Assembly: GCA_031430575.1 (NCBI GenBank)
Contig: JANPBT010000038.1
Location: 1-9,773, forward strand
Direction: 5' to 3'
DNA length: 9,773 bases
Origin: JANMDS01 sp031430575
GTDB lineage: Bacteria; Pseudomonadota; Gammaproteobacteria; Burkholderiales; Casimicrobiaceae
This document shows positions 1-6,718 of this stretch, piece after piece. The notes under the pieces are model-generated. The model was not told where the DNA came from. It saw only the letters and a list, made by a program, of their open reading frames with translations, and did not search any database. The stretch's first letter is position 1. Each line of letters opens with the position of its first letter. The translations under genes were made by a program, and so were the position numbers.

Positions 1-34
1 ACTGCGCCGCAGGTATTGATACCTGCGGCGCAGT
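1..34. terminator. Perfect 16-bp inverted repeat, probable terminator or REP hairpin
   Basis: Arms at 1-16 and 19-34 are exact reverse complements with a 2-nt loop (TG). On the plus strand the stem runs into TTTT, so it can act as a terminator for a gene arriving from the left. It also lies 24 bp beyond the stop of the minus-strand DUF1501 gene and could end that transcript, but the tail on that side is outside the window. Each arm contains the CTGCGCCGCAGGTA 14-mer that recurs through the window, so it may equally be two facing copies of a REP-type repeat. Confidence 0.6.
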
Positions 35-57
35 TTTGACTTAAAAATGAGCTTTCG

Positions 58-1542
58 TTAGCCCAAAAATCCGATGTTGTAATCGGTGTATTGTCCAAAT
101 TTATTGAGATTGGGTAATACGCCTTCCAGCTCGGTTTTTGATAAGCCAAACCAACGCCCAAGTGTGGCTGCGTATTCATCGGAAGAAATCGTGGGCAGTA
201 AGCGGCCTTCGCCGACGTCCGTTGAAGTGCCAAACGCAGCGACCGGGAAACCGTTGCTGCCGGGCGCACCAAAAAACTTGCCACCTTGCACCGCACCGCC
301 GACAACGAAGTGATGGCTACCCCAGCCGTGATCGCTGCCTTCACCATTAGATTTGAGCGTGCGCCCAAAATCGCTAGCCGTAAAGAGCGTTACGTTTTGC
401 GACATGCCGAGCGCTTCCATTTTGGCTTGAAACGCGGCAACGCCATCGTCAACCGCTGAGAGCAATTTGGTGTGCTTATCGTATTCCGCGCCATGATTAT
501 CAAAGCCGCCAATCGAGACGAAATAGATCTGTCGCTTTACGCCCAAGGCAGAGCGGGCAGCGATCATGCGCGAAACCATCCGCAATTGATCGGAAAGGTT
601 ATTGGCGACATTCCCCACGCGCGGCGCGAGGCCTGGCTTGGCGGCGTCAGCAATGGTGCCGTCGGCTGCGGTGCCCGGAAAATCGGCGCGGTAAGTTGGG
701 ATCACTTCCAGTCGCGTGCTGATAAATGCCTCGGTATCGATCGAGCGGGCGAGCACATCGCCGTAGGCGTCTTCAAATTTATTGACTCGCGCCACGACCA
801 CTTGGTCTTGAAAGATCGATTGTGGATTCGGACGCGCTGCTGACCAGTTATCCCACGAACGGTAAGAATTGATCTTGATCGGTCCGCTCGGAGAAAGCGC
901 ATACGGCACGGCCTGCTGGCCGCGCAGAAATGGCGCGGTGCCCGCAAGCGAAATGCCGTAGGAGAGTGGCGTTGCACCATTGACATTGCCTAAGGTGAGC
1001 ACATCGGCCATACGACCGCCCCAACCGGACGTGCTGAAATCATTATCGAGGCTTTGCCAAAAAGCTTGCTGGTCGGAGTGTGAGAAAAGCTGCGGCGGTA
1101 AATTGCCCGTGCCGTTCACATATTGCGTTTTTGTCGTCGGCTGCACCAGTGGGCCGACGTTTGCAACCACCGAGGCTTTACCCGCATTGAAGAGCGCTGC
1201 GGTCTTTTTTAAGCTCGGATGCAGGGCAAAGCTGCGGCCGGAAACATTCGACACCGTGATGGAATTGAGCGGGCGGGTGAAAATGTCAGCCGCGATATTA
1301 TCAGCGGCGACGTTGGTGCTGTTTGACATGGCTAATGCTGTGCGCGCCGATTTATAGGCTGCATATTCGCTGCCGAGCGGGATGATCGTGTTGTGATTGT
1401 CATTGCCCCCATACATAAACAAGCAGACCAATGCCTTGTAGTCGGTGTAAGGCCCTGCGGCATGCGCGAGACGGGCATAAGGGATGAGACCTGCAGAGCC
1501 TGCGAAGCCAGCGGTCGATTTCAAAAATGTGCGGCGATCCAT
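58..1542 (-). CDS. Tat-exported DUF1501 domain protein
   Basis: The 494 aa product starts with a twin-arginine signal (RRTFLK, residues 3-8), a hydrophobic stretch and a likely cleavage site after AHA (about residue 28), so it should be exported folded. Family features are the early LVCLFMYGGNDNHN block (38-51), FSHSDQQAFW (153-162), FVSIGGFDNHG (341-351), and TASDFGRTL (388-396) followed by GSDHGWGSHHF (402-412). The Asp/His-rich blocks resemble the metal-site regions of the alkaline phosphatase/sulfatase fold to which DUF1501 is related; the substrate is unknown. The start is set by a strong ribosome site (GAGGAAA) in the 14-bp gap after the DUF1800 gene, which shows they form one operon. 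The length is normal for the family. The family call is firm; the biochemical role is not known. Confidence 0.92.
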   Translation of the reverse strand: MDRRTFLKSTAGFAGSAGLIPYARLAHAAGPYTDYKALVCLFMYGGNDNHNTIIPLGSEYAAYKSARTALAMSNSTNVAADNIAADIFTRPLNSITVSNVSGRSFALHPSLKKTAALFNAGKASVVANVGPLVQPTTKTQYVNGTGNLPPQLFSHSDQQAFWQSLDNDFSTSGWGGRMADVLTLGNVNGATPLSYGISLAGTAPFLRGQQAVPYALSPSGPIKINSYRSWDNWSAARPNPQSIFQDQVVVARVNKFEDAYGDVLARSIDTEAFISTRLEVIPTYRADFPGTAADGTIADAAKPGLAPRVGNVANNLSDQLRMVSRMIAARSALGVKRQIYFVSIGGFDNHGAEYDKHTKLLSAVDDGVAAFQAKMEALGMSQNVTLFTASDFGRTLKSNGEGSDHGWGSHHFVVGGAVQGGKFFGAPGSNGFPVAAFGTSTDVGEGRLLPTISSDEYAATLGRWFGLSKTELEGVLPNLNKFGQYTDYNIGFLG

Positions 1543-1556
1543 GGTTTTTCCTCGGG

Positions 1557-3416
1557 CTATTTTTGAATTAAAAATTCAGGTGAATTCACAATCAACCAGA
1601 GCACCATATAAAGGCGTTCGCTTGCTGGCGTCGTTCCATCAATGGGTAATTTATTGGCAGCATCGATCAACTTGGTGCGGAAATTTGCACTCATCTTGCC
1701 ACCCGTCAAAAGAATGTTAAGCTCATCAATAAGCTGTGTTGGGTTGCTCTGGGCGAGCGCGATGTAAGCGGTGTGATTAACGTTAACCGCTTTCGCGGCA
1801 TCAGCACCGGTATACCAACTGCCAAAGCCCTTAATCATTGCGTAGCCAGAAAAGTCGGCCCACCCCGAAACGGCATTGGCCGTAGCCAGCTCAAACTCCG
1901 GCGCGAGCACGGGCGCATAAGCAGGCTGACCGGGCAAGCGGGCATCAGGGTGATAGAAGTTAAAAACTGATGCGGCCTGTAGCGGCGATTGATTAAGGTT
2001 GTCAGCCCCGCCAAAGTCCCAAAAACTATACTCTTTGCCGGCACCGATTTTTCCGTCGAAGGCGCGCAGATACTGAACATACCGCACGACGGGCTCTTTC
2101 AGTTTTCCTGCAAGCGGGCCGTCTGCCCGCTGATCGAGCCGCACGTCTTGATCCATCAGGATGGCACGAACAACGGCTTTCATATCGCCGCGTACGCCAA
2201 GCCCGTTATCGTTAAACGCTTTAGCAACGCGCTCGACGTAAGGCGGCTGCGGGTTAGACATCGTGAGCCGTTGAATTAGCTGCTTGCCGATGAATGGCCC
2301 CACATTGGGGTGATTAAAAATGCTGTCAATCGCGCCATCAATATCTTGCATGGGCGTTTGCCCAGCGGGAAGCGTCGCGCCAAGGAGTAATTTTTTAGTG
2401 CCGGTATCGTGTGGCGGCGGCAGGTCGGGCTTTTGGCACGTTGCCCACTGCACCGTTTGCCCAGCCGCAGCTTGGGCATCGCAAACATCATATTTTCCGA
2501 GCTGTTGCCGATTACCAATCCAAGGCTGCATCGGCTCACTCCACATTTTGCAAAAAATATCGCGCTGCACGGCTTCGTCTGGAAAATCTGGGGCGCCGGG
2601 GTAAAACTGCCAGATCCAGCGATGCGGCTTACCGGCATCTTTGTCGCGACTATCGGGCGCGAAGTTCCAGCCCGTAAATGCTTTTGCAAATCCTTGCACG
2701 GTTGGCTCGTCGTATGAAGCAATCGGCTTCCCGGTGCCATCGAGCTTTAGTGAGCCATCGAGATTGAGCATGTAAGTGCCCAAAGAAAAAAGCTGCAACA
2801 GTTCGCGCGCGTAATTTTCATTTGGGTAAAACGAGACTTCGGTGCCATCTGGGTTAGTCACGGTTGTAACCTTACCCGACTTTTTCATATCGAGGTATTC
2901 GCCCATTGCGGGGTGAAGGGTGATGGCTTTAAGCAGGTCGCGGAAATTACCAAACGCGTGTTGGCCTAAGGTATCCACGTACGATCCAGGGCCGCACGGG
3001 TTATCTAATAATTTATTGTTGCGCAGCGAAACGACCGCAATCTGGCTCAAGGCAAAAGTGACCCGCTGGCGCAGCTGATCGTCGCCTTCAAAAAATTGCT
3101 TCCATAGCGATGGCATCGTCGCTTCCCACGGTTTATAGCCAGCGTTTTGTAGTGCGGTAATTTTGGCTTTGTGGGAGACCTGCGGCTTAGCAAACTGCTC
3201 AGTAATCCAAGCGGGCGCGCCCAATGCTGCGATGCGATTGATTTCGGCGCGATTTGCGCCGAAGGTCGCCTGCTGCACCAGTCGCGCGGCATCTACCGTC
3301 GGGTTAAAGTCGGGCTGATCTGCGGATCGGGTCGGAGCGCCATGCGCGGTAGACGCGCAGATCGCAACCGATAAGACGCAAAACTGAGCTGCTATGAATC
3401 GTGGGGCGTTCGCCAT
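1557..3416 (-). CDS. Exported DUF1800 domain protein
   Basis: The 619 aa product has a Sec-type signal peptide (residues 1-26, hydrophobic core FIAAQFCVLSVAICAS, cleavage after AHG). The body shows the usual DUF1800 landmarks in order: ARLVQQATFGA near 44-54, LRQRVTFALSQIAVVS at 115-130, GNFRDLLKAITLHPAMGEYL at 156-175, and PNENYARELLQLFSLG at 198-213. A region rich in W, P and C lies between about residues 260 and 340. The function of DUF1800 is not established; it is commonly encoded next to a DUF1501 protein, as here, where it is the first gene of the pair. A ribosome site AAGGAG lies 8 nt upstream of the ATG and supports this start. The two proteins probably act together outside the cytoplasmic membrane, which is inference from gene order and export signals. 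Confidence 0.92.
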   Translation of the reverse strand: MANAPRFIAAQFCVLSVAICASTAHGAPTRSADQPDFNPTVDAARLVQQATFGANRAEINRIAALGAPAWITEQFAKPQVSHKAKITALQNAGYKPWEATMPSLWKQFFEGDDQLRQRVTFALSQIAVVSLRNNKLLDNPCGPGSYVDTLGQHAFGNFRDLLKAITLHPAMGEYLDMKKSGKVTTVTNPDGTEVSFYPNENYARELLQLFSLGTYMLNLDGSLKLDGTGKPIASYDEPTVQGFAKAFTGWNFAPDSRDKDAGKPHRWIWQFYPGAPDFPDEAVQRDIFCKMWSEPMQPWIGNRQQLGKYDVCDAQAAAGQTVQWATCQKPDLPPPHDTGTKKLLLGATLPAGQTPMQDIDGAIDSIFNHPNVGPFIGKQLIQRLTMSNPQPPYVERVAKAFNDNGLGVRGDMKAVVRAILMDQDVRLDQRADGPLAGKLKEPVVRYVQYLRAFDGKIGAGKEYSFWDFGGADNLNQSPLQAASVFNFYHPDARLPGQPAYAPVLAPEFELATANAVSGWADFSGYAMIKGFGSWYTGADAAKAVNVNHTAYIALAQSNPTQLIDELNILLTGGKMSANFRTKLIDAANKLPIDGTTPASERLYMVLWLIVNSPEFLIQK

Positions 3417-3449
3417 GCGTGGTGCTCCTTTATTCCTGTGACTGTTGAT

Positions 3450-3478
3450 ATTTTCACCGGAAAAAAATGCCCAGTCAA
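3450..3478 (-). promoter_or_regulatory. Candidate sigma-70 promoter of the DUF1800-DUF1501 operon
   Basis: On the minus strand TTGACT (3478-3473) is followed after 17 nt by GAAAAT (3455-3450). The -35 is close to consensus; the -10 matches TATAAT at four of six positions. It lies 34 bp upstream of the DUF1800 start codon, with a T7 run in the spacer. No other convincing promoter is seen between this operon and fdhD. Confidence 0.35.
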
Positions 3479-3479
3479 T

Positions 3480-3499
3480 ATGTCTCCAGCAAGAGACAT
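3480..3499. promoter_or_regulatory. Inverted repeat next to the -35, possible operator
   Basis: ATGTCTC (3480-3486) and GAGACAT (3493-3499) are perfect 7-bp arms around a 6-bp spacer (CAGCAA). The element ends one base from the candidate -35 hexamer of the DUF1800 operon, a typical place for an activator or repressor site. It also precedes the doubtful small ORF at 3505. The binding protein is unknown. Confidence 0.3.
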
Positions 3500-3504
3500 T
3501 CCAT

Positions 3505-3642
3505 ATGACTATTCACTCTGAAATCGCGACACCAAATTGGCTGATTTCTAGAGTAATTGACTCTTCACAGCACCAAAACGCATTGATTGAAGCAAAAACT
3601 AGACGCAAACGACAAATCTCAGCGCTCGTTAGGCTGACGTGA
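3505..3642 (+). CDS. Possible small hypothetical protein (45 aa)
   Basis: An ATG at 3505 opens a 45-codon frame ending in TGA at 3642. The product begins MTIHSEIATPNWLISRVID and ends in a basic stretch (KTRRKRQ). It fills most of the gap between the divergent DUF1800 operon and the convergent fdhD, overlapping the last 14 bp of fdhD. A weak purine stretch (AAGAGA) lies 9 nt upstream of the start. I recognise no family. In favour: amino-acid composition is protein-like and it explains an otherwise empty stretch. Against: no clear promoter, and the ORF is short enough to arise by chance. Confidence 0.3.
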   Translation: MTIHSEIATPNWLISRVIDSSQHQNALIEAKTRRKRQISALVRLT

Positions 3643-4450
3643 CAATCCGATGCTGACCGGTAAACGCCAAATATCGCGTGTTAATCGCACGACCGATCAT
3701 CGTCATATTGACGCGTTGTGCGACATCGAAACCCATTTTGGTGAGCCCCGAGCGGGAAACCAGCACTGGGATACCCATTTGCGCGCACTTGATCACCATT
3801 TCGCTCGTCAGCCGGCCCGTGGTGTAGAAAACTTTATCATCACCGCGCACGCCATCGAGCGCCATCATGCCTGCAATTGCATCCACCGCATTGTGTCGAC
3901 CGACATCTTCAACAAAATAGCTGAGCGCGATGCCTTCAATGCCCTGCGGCGCAAAAAGCGCGCAGCCATGCACGGCACCGGACTGCTTATAAATCGTCTC
4001 GTGATGGCGAACCCGCTCTTGCAGGGAAAAAAGTTGCGCTTGGCTTATAAAAACGTCGTTGCGCAATGCAATGGAATCGATCTCATCCATCAAATCGCCA
4101 AACACCGTGCCCTCGCCGCAGCCAGTGGTCTTGGTGCGTTTAGCCATTTTTTCGGACAAATTCTTTAAGCCGTGATGCGTCGTGATCGCGCAGGCGTTGG
4201 TTTCCCAATCGACTTGCACACTCGCAATTTCATCGACATTACCGACCAAACGTTGATTGAGCAAATAGCCAATGGCTAATGCCTCAGGCGCAGCGCCAAG
4301 GGTCATGATCGTCAAGATCTCCTGGCGATCCACATAGATCGTTAGTGCATGCTCGCCCGCAATCGCGACCTGCTCAATTTCTCCACGCTCATTGCGCGCC
4401 TCGACTTCAAAAGTGGCAGGGCGGGCAGAGGCGGAGAGGGTAGGGCGCAT
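3629..4450 (-). CDS. fdhD: FdhD, formate dehydrogenase accessory sulfurtransferase
   Basis: This 273 aa cytoplasmic protein should transfer sulfur from a cysteine desulfurase to the molybdenum cofactor of formate dehydrogenase, which is needed for that enzyme to be active. Family landmarks: TLGAAPEALAIGYL (50-63), TTGCGEGTVFGD (108-119), SGAVHGCALF (157-166), VEDVGRHNAVDAI (180-192), FYTTGRLTSEMV (208-219) and VSRSGLTKMGFDVA (231-244). E. coli FdhD has a CxxC pair in the catalytic loop; here the loop reads CGEG, so only the first cysteine (C111) is present. This looks like a lineage variant, as the rest of the protein is intact. No formate dehydrogenase structural gene lies in the window, so its partner must be elsewhere. 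The ATG is preceded by AGGA at short spacing. Confidence 0.93.
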   Translation of the reverse strand: MRPTLSASARPATFEVEARNERGEIEQVAIAGEHALTIYVDRQEILTIMTLGAAPEALAIGYLLNQRLVGNVDEIASVQVDWETNACAITTHHGLKNLSEKMAKRTKTTGCGEGTVFGDLMDEIDSIALRNDVFISQAQLFSLQERVRHHETIYKQSGAVHGCALFAPQGIEGIALSYFVEDVGRHNAVDAIAGMMALDGVRGDDKVFYTTGRLTSEMVIKCAQMGIPVLVSRSGLTKMGFDVAQRVNMTMIGRAINTRYLAFTGQHRIVTSA

Positions 4451-4462
4451 TTTCCTGATTGT

Positions 4463-4609
4463 ATGAGGTGTCAGTTTTGCGCGGTAGATTCGTCTGGATT
4501 TCCAGCCATAGTCACCGACACCGATTTTTCAGACGCTCTCGCCGCGATGTGCGTGCAAGCCGCTCGTTCTAAACGTCAAGTGCTTTTCGATCTATTTAGC
4601 AAAAAATAA
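4463..4609 (+). CDS. Possible small CxxC protein (48 aa)
   Basis: An ATG at 4463 opens a 48-codon frame ending with TAA at 4609, divergent from fdhD with only 12 bp between the start codons. The product begins MRCQFC, giving one CxxC pair, and continues with FSDALAAMCVQAARSKRQVL, which reads like an amphipathic helix, then ends LFSKK. A single CxxC could bind metal only as a dimer or with other ligands. The ribosome site is weak. The frame stays open upstream into fdhD, where it is only a shadow. I do not recognise a family; it may be a chance ORF or a remnant. Confidence 0.27.
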   Translation: MRCQFCAVDSSGFPAIVTDTDFSDALAAMCVQAARSKRQVLFDLFSKK

Positions 4610-4804
4610 GCAGTGGTCTATCGTCGGCGTAACGCACTTTAGCTCCACCCGATCTCCGAAGCGACAGCGCCCGATCCGGTACGAAACGCGAACGGTCGCA
4701 ACGCATTTAGTAAAACTGCGCCGCAGGTATTTCTTCTCATTTTGAGAGGTTTTTAGGTTCAAATTCGTTTATGCTGTTAGGTAAACTAACCATGACGCCA
4801 TCCG
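4610..4804. other. Intergenic region upstream of the hydrolase gene
   Basis: No gene is seen here. It holds one copy of the 14-mer repeat (4716-4729), then a small hairpin TCTCA-TTT-TGAGA at about 4734-4746 followed by GGTTTTT, which might serve as a weak plus-strand terminator, and a T-rich leader with a 5-bp inverted repeat GTTAG/CTAAC at 4776-4790. A convincing -35/-10 pair for the hydrolase was not found. Confidence 0.5.
4716..4729 (+). repeat. Dispersed repeat CTGCGCCGCAGGTA, copy upstream of the hydrolase
   Basis: Exact copy of the 14-mer seen at 2-15, 20-33 (inverted), 6054-6067, 6777-6790, 6966-6979 and 8858-8871. The core CTGCGCCGCAG is nearly self-complementary and could fold alone. 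Its minus-strand reading continues into TTTT, as several other copies do. Confidence 0.75.
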
Positions 4805-5989
4805 ATGAATTCACTCTTTGCAATAGCACTTACATTTGCACTTTTCGCCAGTTGCGCCACCGTTCGCGCGCAACTCGCAGCGCAGGAGGAGGGCGGCATA
4901 CCTTCGGCTCAGCTTGCTACCGATTTGCGGGAGACGATTGCAAAAGTAACGGTGACGATGCAGCCCATTTTTGGCGACGCGCGCGCGGGCGAGATGATTG
5001 TCACCCACTTCCGCCCGCAAGGCGAGGGGCCGTTCCCAGCGGTGGTCATGCACCACGGGCGCGGAACCGATCGGGCGACACCCGGGCGTTGGCGCTATCT
5101 CAACGTCGTGCGCTACTGGACACGGCGCGGCTTCGCGGTATTCGTGCCCACGCGCTTGGGCTACGGCGAAACGGGCTTAGAGCCAGACCCTGAAGAGACT
5201 GGCAACTGTAATGCGAAGCGCTACGACGTGATGGCAGCCTCGGCAAAGACTCAGTCAAAAGCAGCGATTGATTTCGCAGTTGCGCAGGTTTGGGTCGAGA
5301 GATCGAAAGTGATTGTGATGGGGCAATCGGTGGGCGGTTTCACCACCATCACAACCATGGCACACAAACACCCGAGCGTTATTGCGGGTATTAATTTCGC
5401 GGGTGGCGCGGGCGGAGATCCGATTAACCGTCGCGCCAATCCATGCGACGCCTTCAAGCTAGGGACGTTAATTGGCGACGCAGGCAAAGCCAATGGCGGC
5501 ACGACGCCGATGCTCTGGCTCTACGCTGAAAACGATTTGTACTGGGGCGCAAGTTTGCCTAAAAAATGGCACGAAGCGTATGTCAGTGCGGGCGGAAAAG
5601 CCCAAATGGCGATGCTGCCACCGATTGCTGCCGATGGCCACACCCTGATTGGTGCAGGCTTTGGGCAATGGCGACCCGTGGTCGATCAATTCATCGCCTC
5701 GCTCGGTTTTGCAGCGCCCAAAACGACCAACGCGCCCAACCCTACCGGCTTCGCGCGGATCGACGATTCAAGTAAGCTACCCTTGGTAAAGCAGGAGATG
5801 AAAGACACGGGCTATCCGCGCTTTTTAAACGTCGATCTACCCCGCGCGATTGCCATCGGCCCCAAAGGCGAGTGGAACTTTCAATCGGGCGAGGGCGCAA
5901 TGACCCGCGCTCTGGAACGGTGTGCGAACACCGCAAAAGCGGATTGCAAGCTCTACGCAGTGGATGATTCCGTCGTCTGGAAAGAGTAA
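4805..5989 (+). CDS. Exported dienelactone-hydrolase-like alpha/beta hydrolase
   Basis: The 394 aa product has an N-terminal signal peptide (about 1-22, cleavage after VRA), so it should act in the periplasm or outside. The alpha/beta-hydrolase core spans about 60-302: an oxyanion-side strand PAVVMHHGRG (78-87), the nucleophile elbow MGQSVGG (172-178, Ser175), an acid candidate Asp244 in LYAENDLYW, and His279 in ADGHTL. The order Ser-Asp-His and the spacing fit the dienelactone hydrolase/acetylxylan-esterase-like group, which cleaves esters or lactones; the substrate cannot be named. A C-terminal extension (about 305-394) with two cysteines (C373, C381) and the ending LYAVDDSVVW is an added domain also seen in related exported hydrolases. 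It appears to be a single-gene unit. The ATG at 4805 is chosen because it begins the signal peptide; the upstream ATG at 4792 is in another frame. Confidence 0.88.
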   Translation: MNSLFAIALTFALFASCATVRAQLAAQEEGGIPSAQLATDLRETIAKVTVTMQPIFGDARAGEMIVTHFRPQGEGPFPAVVMHHGRGTDRATPGRWRYLNVVRYWTRRGFAVFVPTRLGYGETGLEPDPEETGNCNAKRYDVMAASAKTQSKAAIDFAVAQVWVERSKVIVMGQSVGGFTTITTMAHKHPSVIAGINFAGGAGGDPINRRANPCDAFKLGTLIGDAGKANGGTTPMLWLYAENDLYWGASLPKKWHEAYVSAGGKAQMAMLPPIAADGHTLIGAGFGQWRPVVDQFIASLGFAAPKTTNAPNPTGFARIDDSSKLPLVKQEMKDTGYPRFLNVDLPRAIAIGPKGEWNFQSGEGAMTRALERCANTAKADCKLYAVDDSVVWKE

Positions 5990-6005
5990 GCGGCATGCTT
6001 ATCGG

Positions 6006-6024
6006 CGCGTGACTTCGACACGCG
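6006..6024 (+). terminator. Weak hairpin after the hydrolase gene
   Basis: CGCGTG (6006-6011) and CACGCG (6019-6024) form a 6-bp GC-rich stem with a 7-nt loop, 16 bp past the hydrolase stop. It lacks a good T tract (only TTAC follows), so termination here is uncertain. Confidence 0.28.
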
Positions 6025-6053
6025 TTACAAAAATGCCTCAAAAACGGCAAAAA

Positions 6054-6067
6054 CTGCGCCGCAGGTA
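6054..6067 (+). repeat. Dispersed repeat CTGCGCCGCAGGTA, copy between hydrolase and terminator
   Basis: Exact copy of the 14-mer. Read on the minus strand it is GC-rich, partly self-complementary and followed by TTTTT, directly downstream of the terminator at 6074-6093, so it could be a second, back-up stop for minus-strand transcription. Confidence 0.75.
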
Positions 6068-6073
6068 TGAAAC

Positions 6074-6093
6074 AAAAAAGGGGTCATACCCCT
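6074..6093 (-). terminator. Intrinsic terminator closing the minus-strand block
   Basis: On the minus strand AGGGGT (6093-6088), loop ATG, ACCCCT (6084-6079) is followed by five more Ts (6078-6074). This is a compact, textbook rho-independent shape. It sits 57 bp after the last minus-strand frame (6150) and so marks the end of the Rhs-linked gene block. The GGGGTNNNACCCC pattern is also a common REP-type palindrome in proteobacteria. Confidence 0.7.
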
Positions 6094-6112
6094 GGCTCGC
6101 TTATATTCGCGG

Positions 6113-6143
6113 CCAGATATCGCGAAGGCAGCGCGATATCTGG
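6113..6143. repeat. Perfect 12-bp inverted repeat
   Basis: CCAGATATCGCG (6113-6124) and CGCGATATCTGG (6132-6143) are exact reverse complements with a 7-nt spacer (AAGGCAG). No T tract follows on either strand, so it is not a standard terminator. It lies between the minus-strand terminator and the last frame of the block. It could be a REP-type hairpin protecting the 3' end of the transcript, or a protein-binding palindrome. Confidence 0.6.
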
Positions 6144-6149
6144 AGTTCG

Positions 6150-6439
6150 TTACTCGAACTTCTCACAGCCTTCGTTTAATGTGCTGTTCACTTTTAAATA
6201 GCCCATAAAAGTGATGACAGCTTCACGAAAACTCTCGACCTCTTTTTCGGTTGCATCCTTTTTGGCGGTAAATTTTACCCAACCACATCGTATGGGATAC
6301 CGCTCAAGGCAAGGTAACGTGACAATCGAACCTGGCATTCCACGCGCCCAATTTCAATTGAATTTTCTCCATTGCAACCGATCGTCAAGCAGCAGATCAC
6401 CGTCGCGATCAGAAGTTTTGGCAAACATTTACTTAGCAC
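6150..6439 (-). pseudogene. Frameshifted lipoprotein-like gene
   Basis: A GTG at 6439, preceded at 9 nt by a good ribosome site (GGGGAG), starts a frame whose N-terminus looks like a lipoprotein signal: basic start, hydrophobic LLIATVICCLTIG, then Cys at residue 22. This frame stops at 6275. A second frame, open from just upstream of 6338 (beginning near WARGMPGSIVTLPC) and ending at 6150, continues with well-behaved protein sequence (ATEKEVESFREAVITFMGYL). Joining the two near 6345-6355 requires one extra base, so a 1-nt deletion or sequence error is likely. The joined product would be about 95 aa. The family is unknown. Its start overlaps the end of the orphan frame 6429-6628, which suggests a coupled pair such as toxin tip and partner, but that is inference. 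Confidence 0.45.
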
Positions 6440-6628
6440 AGTTGCTGACTCCCCAAGCGCGCAGTTGTTCAGACGAAGACGAGCGCGGGTCAAACGCCTC
6501 GTATCCTGTTCGCAACCAAATTTCGCTCGTTAAACCAGTTAAACGATTCGTAAAAAACTGCTTTTTACCAGTGGCTCCGATGCAGTGCCCCTCACTTCCG
6601 ATATCGGTATATGCGAACCAATACGAAA
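6429..6628 (-). pseudogene. Orphan C-terminal-tip-like fragment
   Basis: The minus-strand frame ending at 6429 reads as plausible protein only from about 6628 (YWFAYTDIGSEGHC, then FFTNRLTGLTSEIW and SSEQLRAWGVSNCAK), about 65 residues. It directly follows a stray Ig-like coding fragment (6629-6687), but in a different frame, and has no convincing start codon or ribosome site of its own (a GTG at 6698 would read the Ig piece out of frame). Its end overlaps by 11 bp the GTG of the lipoprotein-like gene. This fits a displaced, promoterless C-terminal module left beside an Rhs-type gene. I recognise no domain, and it could also be non-coding. Confidence 0.35.
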
Positions 6629-6635
6629 GTGAGGG
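6589..6635. repeat. Inverted repeat at the edge of the stray Ig fragment
   Basis: CCCTCACTTCCG (6589-6600) pairs with CGAAAGTGAGGG (6624-6635) at 11 of 12 positions, leaving a 23-nt loop. The right arm covers the boundary of the Ig-derived segment (starts at 6629), so the repeat may mark the rearrangement junction. Confidence 0.5.
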
Positions 6636-6687
6636 TGACGCCTGCGCTCGGGTTCGCTCCCGCGTTGAAGTTGGTATCGCCGCTGTA
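6629..6687 (-). repeat. Stray 59-bp copy of the Ig-like coding region
   Basis: This segment matches 9399-9457, inside the Ig-like repeat of the Rhs gene, at 56 of 59 positions. In the matching frame it encodes YSGDTNFNAGANPSAGVTLT, the end of an Ig-like repeat. Both borders are abrupt: left flank and right flank do not match the Rhs gene. It is a fragment copied or left behind by recombination, not a gene. Confidence 0.85.
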
Positions 6688-6718
6688 TTCGCTTCCACTC
6701 ATTGCGGGCGATGCGTTC

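Noticed and set aside
472..843. Plus-strand frames antisense to the DUF1501 gene
   Set aside because: They are shadows of a well-supported coding region and have no domains or ribosome sites.
4771..5193. A 140-codon plus-strand frame overlapping the hydrolase start
   Set aside because: It is an out-of-frame shadow of the hydrolase: Arg/Ala-rich, without domains, and the hydrolase frame has the signal peptide and catalytic residues.
6550..6568. GTAAAAA/TTTTTAC hairpin inside the orphan frame
   Set aside because: It is a weak AT-only stem with no T tract beyond it; likely chance.
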